Program-made: the position numbers and the translations under genes
NCBI GenBank assembly: GCA_022360075.1
Contig: JAKSDN010000986.1
Coordinates: 1-9,627, forward strand
Length of the DNA: 9,627 bases
Direction of reading: 5' to 3'
DNA from: Kiloniellales bacterium
GTDB lineage: Bacteria > Pseudomonadota > Alphaproteobacteria > Kiloniellales > JAKSDN01
The notes under the pieces: generated by a model
Database searches by the model: none
Seen by the model: the letters and a program-made list of their open reading frames with translations, nothing else
Told to the model about the DNA's origin: nothing
Shown: positions 5,257 through 9,627 of the stretch, piece after piece
Layout of the letters: each line of letters begins with the position of its first letter
How positions within the stretch are numbered: the first letter of the stretch is position 1

Positions 5257-6411
5257 ATGAAGGCACAGTACGAATCCCGGATCCTCGACCTGCAACGAAG
5301 GCTACGGAACGAAGGCGTAGATGGCGCCCTGGTGACCGACCCGGACTCCATCTTCTATCTCTCCGGCTACTGGGGCTATGCGAGCTTTGTCTCCTGCGGC
5401 AGGCCGAATCTTCTCTGGATTCCCAGAGACGATAAACCGGCGGTGATCACCCCGCTGATGGAACTCGAGATGTGTCGGCAGCTCAGCGCCGTTGCCGAGA
5501 TTAGAGGCTGGGTCGACGGCATCGACGGCGAATGGAGAAGACCGCTTCGCGACGTCATCGGCACCTCGACCTGCCGGACCATAGCCTTAGAAACGGCTCA
5601 GATCCCCGCTGTGGTTGCCGGTTTCATCTCCGAAGAATGGCCTGACTTGCGACGAACCGACCTGGCGGGCGCCCTCGGCGATATGCGCATGATCAAGAGC
5701 GAGGAGGAAATCCTCATCATGCGGCAAGCCGGTGACGTCGCCGTTGCCATGGCCGAAGCCGGCGAGGACGCGATTGCCGTGGGCGTGCCGGAGTACGAGG
5801 TATCGCTGGCTGTCATTAACGGCGGCACCCGGAAGGCGGCCGAGCTGCTGAACGGCAGCAGCGAGCTGTTCGCCTCACCGATGATCCACAACCTGCAGAT
5901 CATGCAGTCCGGCCACGACACCTGCATGGTGCATCGCCGGCCGACGACCAAGTGCATCGGCGCAGGCGACCCGGTCTACCTGTGCTTTTGCGGGATCACC
6001 GTCTTCAAGGGCTACTGGCTCGGCTTTGACCGCGAGTTCTTCTGCGGCTCGGTGACCGACGAGCAGGCCAGGATCTACGAGGTCTGCATAAAAGCCCAGG
6101 AGGCCGCGTTGAACACGATCAGGCCGGGCGTGACCGCGGAAGAGGTGCACTTCGCCGCCGATGCCGTTTATCGAGAAGCCGGATTCGCACCGACCTACCG
6201 CACCGGTCGCGGTACCGGCTGCTCGATCCTCGAGGGACCCGAACTCAAGGCGGGCAACAAGACCCCGCTCCAGGCCGGCATGACCTTCGCGGTCGATGGC
6301 GGGATCACGCTTCCCGGTCAGTTCGGCGCCAGGGTCGGTGACTCGGTCGTCGTGACCCATAGCGGGTTCGAATACCTCACGCCTTACCCGAAGGGCTTGC
6401 GGGTGCTCTGA
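5257..6411 (+). CDS. M24/creatinase-fold hydrolase lacking the canonical metal ligands
   Basis: A 384-residue two-domain protein. An N-terminal creatinase-like domain (about 5-140; note GALVTDPDSIFYLSGYWGY, 23-41) leads into the pita-bread M24 domain through LGDMRMIKSEEEI (140-152). Prolidases and aminopeptidase P bind two metals through D, D, H, E, E. Here the matching positions are C243, G256, R318, D347 and G361, and the second active-site histidine is Y314. H226 (VHRRPT), equivalent to the catalytic histidine of creatinase, is kept, and D258 sits where creatinase has a catalytic glutamate. This suggests a metal-free C-N or amide hydrolase instead of a peptidase. The alternative is an inactive binding paralogue. 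It lies 50 bp after the PotC-like gene in the transporter operon, so its substrate is probably the imported compound. M24 relatives in such settings include ectoine hydrolase and creatinase. No strong ribosome site is visible. Confidence 0.88.
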   Translation: MKAQYESRILDLQRRLRNEGVDGALVTDPDSIFYLSGYWGYASFVSCGRPNLLWIPRDDKPAVITPLMELEMCRQLSAVAEIRGWVDGIDGEWRRPLRDVIGTSTCRTIALETAQIPAVVAGFISEEWPDLRRTDLAGALGDMRMIKSEEEILIMRQAGDVAVAMAEAGEDAIAVGVPEYEVSLAVINGGTRKAAELLNGSSELFASPMIHNLQIMQSGHDTCMVHRRPTTKCIGAGDPVYLCFCGITVFKGYWLGFDREFFCGSVTDEQARIYEVCIKAQEAALNTIRPGVTAEEVHFAADAVYREAGFAPTYRTGRGTGCSILEGPELKAGNKTPLQAGMTFAVDGGITLPGQFGARVGDSVVVTHSGFEYLTPYPKGLRVL

Positions 6412-6442
6412 TCACAAGCCGGATCACTTGGTGAGCCGGGAA

Positions 6443-7141
6443 ATGCGCAAAAAGACGCTCGTCGCCATACCCGGCCTTCATGGCTCCTGGGTCAGTTGGA
6501 TTCCGCAAGTCGCGATGCTGGAGGATCTCGCCGAGGTGCAGATGGCGGACTCCGCATGCGGTCACGATAGCATTGCCGCGATGGCAGAGTCGGTTCTCCG
6601 GGACGCCCCGCCGTCCTTTTGCCTCGCGGGCTATTCGATGGGCGGCTACGTAGCGCTTGAGGTGATACGGCAGGCCCCGGAACGGGTGGAACGTCTGGCG
6701 CTCATATCCACAAGCGCAAGGGGGCCAAGCGTTGACGAAGATCGCTTCCGCGAGCTGGAGCGCCGGCTGGTCGAAGCGGGCTACCTGGATCAGCTTGTCG
6801 ACAGCGCAACGGACGGCGTGCACCCAGATAGAACGGACGACCCCTTCATCCTGAATGCGAGGAAACTGAGCGCCCATGTCGCCGGGTCAAAGACGATCCT
6901 CAGGCGCACCGAGGCCGTGCTCAGCCGTGTCGATAGCCGGCCCTATTTGCACGCCATCTCGTGTCCAACCTTGGTGATCTGTGGCGCAGACGACAAGATC
7001 TGCCCACCCGATCTGTCGCGGGAGATCGCCGATGGCATCAGCGGTGCGCGGCTGGCACTTCTCGAGCGATGCGGCCACTTCATACTCTATGAACAAGCGT
7101 CGAAACTGGCTGACGAACTCCGAGCGTGGCTCGACATGTGA
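6443..7141 (+). CDS. Alpha/beta-fold hydrolase
   Basis: Cytoplasmic hydrolase of 232 residues numbered from the ATG chosen here. The triad is complete: nucleophile elbow GYSMGG with S65, acid D184 in GADDKICP (GxxDxxxP pattern), and H212 in CGHF. PGLHGSW (10-16) after the first strand supplies the oxyanion-hole loop. The short lid (about 95-160) resembles small ester, lactone or C-C bond hydrolases, not lipases. No signal peptide. It is the last gene of the operon, within about 30 bp of the M24 gene, so it probably acts in the same pathway, for example on the M24 product. The frame also permits TTG at 6428 or GTG at 6431. The ATG is preferred because GGTGAG (6430-6435) sits seven bases before it. 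The specific substrate cannot be inferred. Confidence 0.87.
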   Translation: MRKKTLVAIPGLHGSWVSWIPQVAMLEDLAEVQMADSACGHDSIAAMAESVLRDAPPSFCLAGYSMGGYVALEVIRQAPERVERLALISTSARGPSVDEDRFRELERRLVEAGYLDQLVDSATDGVHPDRTDDPFILNARKLSAHVAGSKTILRRTEAVLSRVDSRPYLHAISCPTLVICGADDKICPPDLSREIADGISGARLALLERCGHFILYEQASKLADELRAWLDM

Positions 7142-7147
7142 GATTTC

Positions 7148-7173
7148 GCGGCGGACGAAGACGTGACCGCCGC
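7148..7173. other. GC-rich hairpin after the last gene of the plus operon
   Basis: GCGGCGG (7148-7154) and CCGCCGC (7167-7173) pair perfectly, and ACG/CGT extends the stem inside with a two-base bulge. It begins six bases past the stop of the alpha/beta hydrolase. No T-tract follows on either strand, so it may be a Rho-independent-like stop of poor quality or an mRNA-stabilising end. The rest of the convergent gap (7174-7351) holds only weak hairpins, such as CCCAT/ATGGG at 7312-7333. Confidence 0.35.
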
Positions 7174-7351
7174 CGAGCGAGACGAAAGCTCAGCCTTCAG
7201 GATATGAGTCCGCTAGCTCGCTCACCATGGAACTTTGTGAGTCGCTTATCCCCCAGGTCCGCGCCCGACCCCGCTGAGTCACCGGCCTGTCCGTCGTCAG
7301 AACTCTCCTTACCCATCGCAGCTTCTGAATGGGCTCGCAGCCAAACGACGC

Positions 7352-8356
7352 TTACCCCAGACGAGTTAGGTAGGCCTCCGCCAGCCGGCAGGTCTCGCTG
7401 GCAAAGCGCGGCGCGATCTCGCGTGCGAAGTCCAGGTGTTGCCGCTGATAGCCGACCCAGCCGAGCAGTTGCAGGCGGCGCAGCATGATCAACGTTGGAA
7501 CCTCAGCCTCCAACTTAGCCGGCACCGGCGCGACCTTGCGATAGCCCTGGAGCCAGCGCGCGATCAGGTCCGGGACGTCCGGCCGCTCCTCGAGGAAGCT
7601 GAGCGCAGCGGCCAGATCGAAGAGATACCAACCGTAGCCGCAGTCGTCGAAGTCGATGATCGCGGTGCGCTCGCCGTCGTCCAGCAGATTGGCCAGTCTG
7701 AGATCGGCATGTATCAGGCCGAAGTGCTCGCGGTCCGTGGGAAGCGACGAAAGGCGATTGCGCACCGCCGCGTCGAGCCTGGACAGGAGTCGCAAGGCAT
7801 CCTCTTGACCTTCGACTCCTTCTTGCCACGGCCCCCAGCGGACGCGGTCGTCCAGGATGACGTCGGGCGTCCAGGAATGGCGCGCGAAGCCGGAGGGCGG
7901 GACCCAGCTCTTGGCATGGAGATGCATGCGGGCGGAGATCTCGCCGAGGCGCTCGAAGCCCGGGAGGAGTGCGTCTTCCGGTGGCTCCGCTCCGGCGAGG
8001 AAGCTGTAGACCACGGCGTGGCGCGGCTTGTCGAGGTCGGGCGCCGCGATTGTCTGCACCAGTGAGCCGTCCCTGGCACACAGGACCTCCGGCACCACGA
8101 TGTCGGTATCGCGGCGCAGGGCCATCAGCCAGGTCAGCTCGGCGGCGATCGACGGCGGCACGTGGTAGGCGAGACGGCCGGAATTGACCCGGATCACGTA
8201 GCGATCGGCGCGCTCCGGATCGCTCACCAGGTAGACCTTGTTCTCGGACTCGCTCAAGGGCTCGACCGTTGTTGCCGCAGAGAAATCGTAAAGCTCGACA
8301 AGGCCTCCGGCCTCTCGGTCGAGGGCCGCCGATAGACTGTCGTCACGTGAATTCAT
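7352..8356 (-). CDS. Aminoglycoside/choline kinase superfamily phosphotransferase
   Basis: A 334-residue cytoplasmic kinase-like enzyme that would transfer phosphate from ATP to a small hydroxylated molecule. The catalytic loop HADLRLANL has H216, D218 and N223 (HxDxxxxN), and the metal-binding motif IIDFDD gives D235. The N-lobe strand VIRV puts R56 where many relatives have an ATP-contacting lysine or arginine. The long C-terminal helical part (about 240-334) and length fit the APH family (PF01636), including homoserine, hydroxylysine and choline-type kinases. It is not a recognisable aminoglycoside-resistance enzyme. It begins 48 bp after the ProW-like permease on the same strand and is probably co-transcribed, so its substrate may be the compound taken up by that transporter or a product of it. 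The ribosome site is weak. Converges with the plus-strand operon. Confidence 0.85.
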   Translation of the reverse strand: MNSRDDSLSAALDREAGGLVELYDFSAATTVEPLSESENKVYLVSDPERADRYVIRVNSGRLAYHVPPSIAAELTWLMALRRDTDIVVPEVLCARDGSLVQTIAAPDLDKPRHAVVYSFLAGAEPPEDALLPGFERLGEISARMHLHAKSWVPPSGFARHSWTPDVILDDRVRWGPWQEGVEGQEDALRLLSRLDAAVRNRLSSLPTDREHFGLIHADLRLANLLDDGERTAIIDFDDCGYGWYLFDLAAALSFLEERPDVPDLIARWLQGYRKVAPVPAKLEAEVPTLIMLRRLQLLGWVGYQRQHLDFAREIAPRFASETCRLAEAYLTRLG

Positions 8357-8404
8357 GTCAGGCTCGCTCGTTTCGCCATTCCGGTAGAGGTCAAAAGACT
8401 TCTC

Positions 8405-9627
8405 CTATGCCGTTCCCAGGCGCCGCTTCAGATTGACCGCGGCGGCGGTGATCAAACGATCCGCGATCATCGCGATGCAGGCAACGCAAAGCCCGGACAC
8501 GATGCCGCGCCCGGTGTCCGCCTTGGTGAGCGCGATGTAGACCTCCTGCCCCAGATCGCGCGTTCCGACCAGCGCGGTGATCACCAGCATCGATAGCGCC
8601 AGCATGATGGTCTGGTTCAGGCCCAGCATGAGCTCCGGAAAGGCGAGCCTGAGCTTGATCTTCCAGAAGAGTTGAATGGGGGTGCAGCCGGCCGCGATCC
8701 CCGCTTCCACCAAGCGAGGGTCGACCTGGCGAAAGCCGTGCCCGGCATAGCGGACCGCGGGCGCTATGGCATAGGCGACGATCGCCACCATCGCGGAGAA
8801 GTCCCCCACCCGGAACAGCATCACGACCGGAATGAGATAAACGAAGGACGGCAAGGTCTGCAGCGTGTCGATCAGAAGCTGCACCAGCCGCCAAAGCCGC
8901 TCGCGTTCGGCGGTCAGGACCCCGATCGGCATGCCGATCAGGAAGGCGAAGGCGACCGATACGCCGCAGAGGTAGAGCGTCACCATCGCATCCTGCCAAA
9001 GACCGACCGCGGCAACGAACAGACTCAGCCCCGCGCAGAAGGTCGCGAGCCGAAGGCCGCCGAGGCCGTAACCCCCGAGGCCGAGCGCCAGGACGACCAG
9101 GGCCCACGGCAGACCGACCAGCAGGGCCTTGAAGGGAATGAGCAAATTCAGCAGCAAGGCCGTCTTCATCGCGTCCAACTCGTCGAAGAACCGGACGTTC
9201 ACGTATTCGACCAGGGATCCCCAAAAGGGGCCGGTGGTCACCGTCCAGCTCTCGGGGAAGGATTGGATCGCACCCCAGATCAGGCCGGCCGCACTGCTTG
9301 CCATCACAACGGCGATCGCGACGATGCTATAGGCGTGGCGACCGAGACGCCCTTTGCGCGGACCATGTCCGAGGCTGCCAGGATCTTTGTTCGCGCCAGG
9401 ATCCTTGTCCGCAAAGGCCTGGCTCAACCGGTCCAAGGCTATCGCCAGGACCACGATCGCGACGCCGGCCTCCAGGCCGCCGCCGATGTCGAGCCGGCGC
9501 AAGGCCGTGAGCACGTCGTAGCCGAGGCCCCCGGCGCCGATCATGGATGCGATGATGACCATGTTCAGGGAAAGCATGATCACCTGGTTGACCCCGACCA
9601 TCAGGCTGGGCTTGGCGGCGGGGATCA
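8405..9627 (-). CDS. ProW-like (glycine betaine/proline-type) ABC permease, fused double domain, 5' end outside the window
   Basis: The frame runs open off the right edge; the first internal ATG (9601) is preceded in frame by IPAAKPSL, which continues the permease sequence, so the start lies outside. Counting from that ATG, residues 1-63 are the C-terminal end of one permease domain. A charged linker (about 63-88) follows, then a second complete domain (about 89-398). The two ends are homologous to each other: MVGVNQVIMLSLNMVI (1-16) parallels MLGLNQTIMLALSMLV (325-340). LIDTLQTLPSFVYLIP (243-258) is a ProW/OpuAB hallmark, and the EAA-type loop lies near 299-328. So one polypeptide probably supplies both permease halves. 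Such fused ProW-type permeases exist in Proteobacteria. Its ATPase and binding protein are not in view; they may lie to the right. Confidence 0.9.
   Translation of the reverse strand, partial: IPAAKPSLMVGVNQVIMLSLNMVIIASMIGAGGLGYDVLTALRRLDIGGGLEAGVAIVVLAIALDRLSQAFADKDPGANKDPGSLGHGPRKGRLGRHAYSIVAIAVVMASSAAGLIWGAIQSFPESWTVTTGPFWGSLVEYVNVRFFDELDAMKTALLLNLLIPFKALLVGLPWALVVLALGLGGYGLGGLRLATFCAGLSLFVAAVGLWQDAMVTLYLCGVSVAFAFLIGMPIGVLTAERERLWRLVQLLIDTLQTLPSFVYLIPVVMLFRVGDFSAMVAIVAYAIAPAVRYAGHGFRQVDPRLVEAGIAAGCTPIQLFWKIKLRLAFPELMLGLNQTIMLALSMLVITALVGTRDLGQEVYIALTKADTGRGIVSGLCVACIAMIADRLITAAAVNLKRRLGTA
9377..9412 (-). repeat. Two tandem 18-bp units in the linker of the fused permease
   Basis: GCCAGGATCTTTGTTCGC (9377-9394) is followed directly by GCCAGGATCCTTGTCCGC (9395-9412), differing at two positions. 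On the minus strand they encode ADKDPG-ANKDPG, lying in the hydrophilic linker between the two permease domains. This looks like a recent in-frame duplication that changes linker length only. Confidence 0.75.

Noticed and set aside
7312..7342. Hairpins CCCAT/ATGGG and GGCT/AGCC as a terminator for the kinase gene
   Set aside because: Stems of only 4-5 bp and no T-tract on the minus strand.
8353..8379. Eight-codon minus-strand ORF (MAKRASLT) whose TGA overlaps the kinase ATG as ATGA
   Set aside because: It could couple translation of the kinase, but it is too short to support without conservation, and its own ribosome site is poor.
8391..9224. Minus-strand open frame inside the ProW-like permease
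   Set aside because: It is a shifted frame of the permease with Arg/Gly/Pro-rich translation. The permease frame carries clear ProW motifs.
1..9627. CRISPR arrays, tRNA or rRNA genes, insertion sequences
   Set aside because: No regularly spaced repeats, cloverleaf-like sequence, rRNA motifs or transposase frames were seen on either strand by reading.

Overview
The window is GC-rich coding DNA broken by one strikingly AT-rich intergenic stretch. Genes are packed in operons, use some GTG and possibly TTG starts, and encode PotABCD-type and ProW-type ABC transporters with a periplasmic (non-lipoprotein) binding protein. This points to a Gram-negative, most likely an alphaproteobacterium of the metabolically versatile soil or marine kind. 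That assignment is inferred from composition and gene families, not from a marker gene.

Layout. At the left edge (1-127, minus) lies the N-terminus of a GntR-type regulator, cut by the window end. A 648-bp intergenic region (128-775) follows. It carries two divergent sigma70-like promoters, each overlapped by a TG(T/C)ATACA site. Between them lie a third partial site, an AT-rich island and several repeats. From 776 to 7141 (plus) runs one apparent operon: PotA-like ATPase, PotD-like binding protein, a strong intrinsic hairpin terminator, an unusually long PotB-like permease, a PotC-like permease, an M24/creatinase-fold protein whose metal ligands are replaced, and an alpha/beta hydrolase. After a 210-bp convergent gap, a minus-strand operon enters from the right edge: a double-domain ProW-like permease (5' end outside the window), then a phosphotransferase of the aminoglycoside/choline kinase superfamily.

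How it may work together. The plus operon looks like a substrate-inducible uptake and catabolism module. The GntR regulator would hold both divergent promoters off. The binding protein would be made in excess over the permeases because of the terminator at 3043-3071. The imported cationic or amide-type compound would then be processed by the metal-free M24 hydrolase and the alpha/beta hydrolase. The substrate cannot be read from the sequence. The minus operon looks like a separate quaternary-amine/betaine-type uptake system with an associated small-molecule kinase. The most unusual items are the demetallated M24 enzyme and the regulatory architecture of the divergent promoter region.
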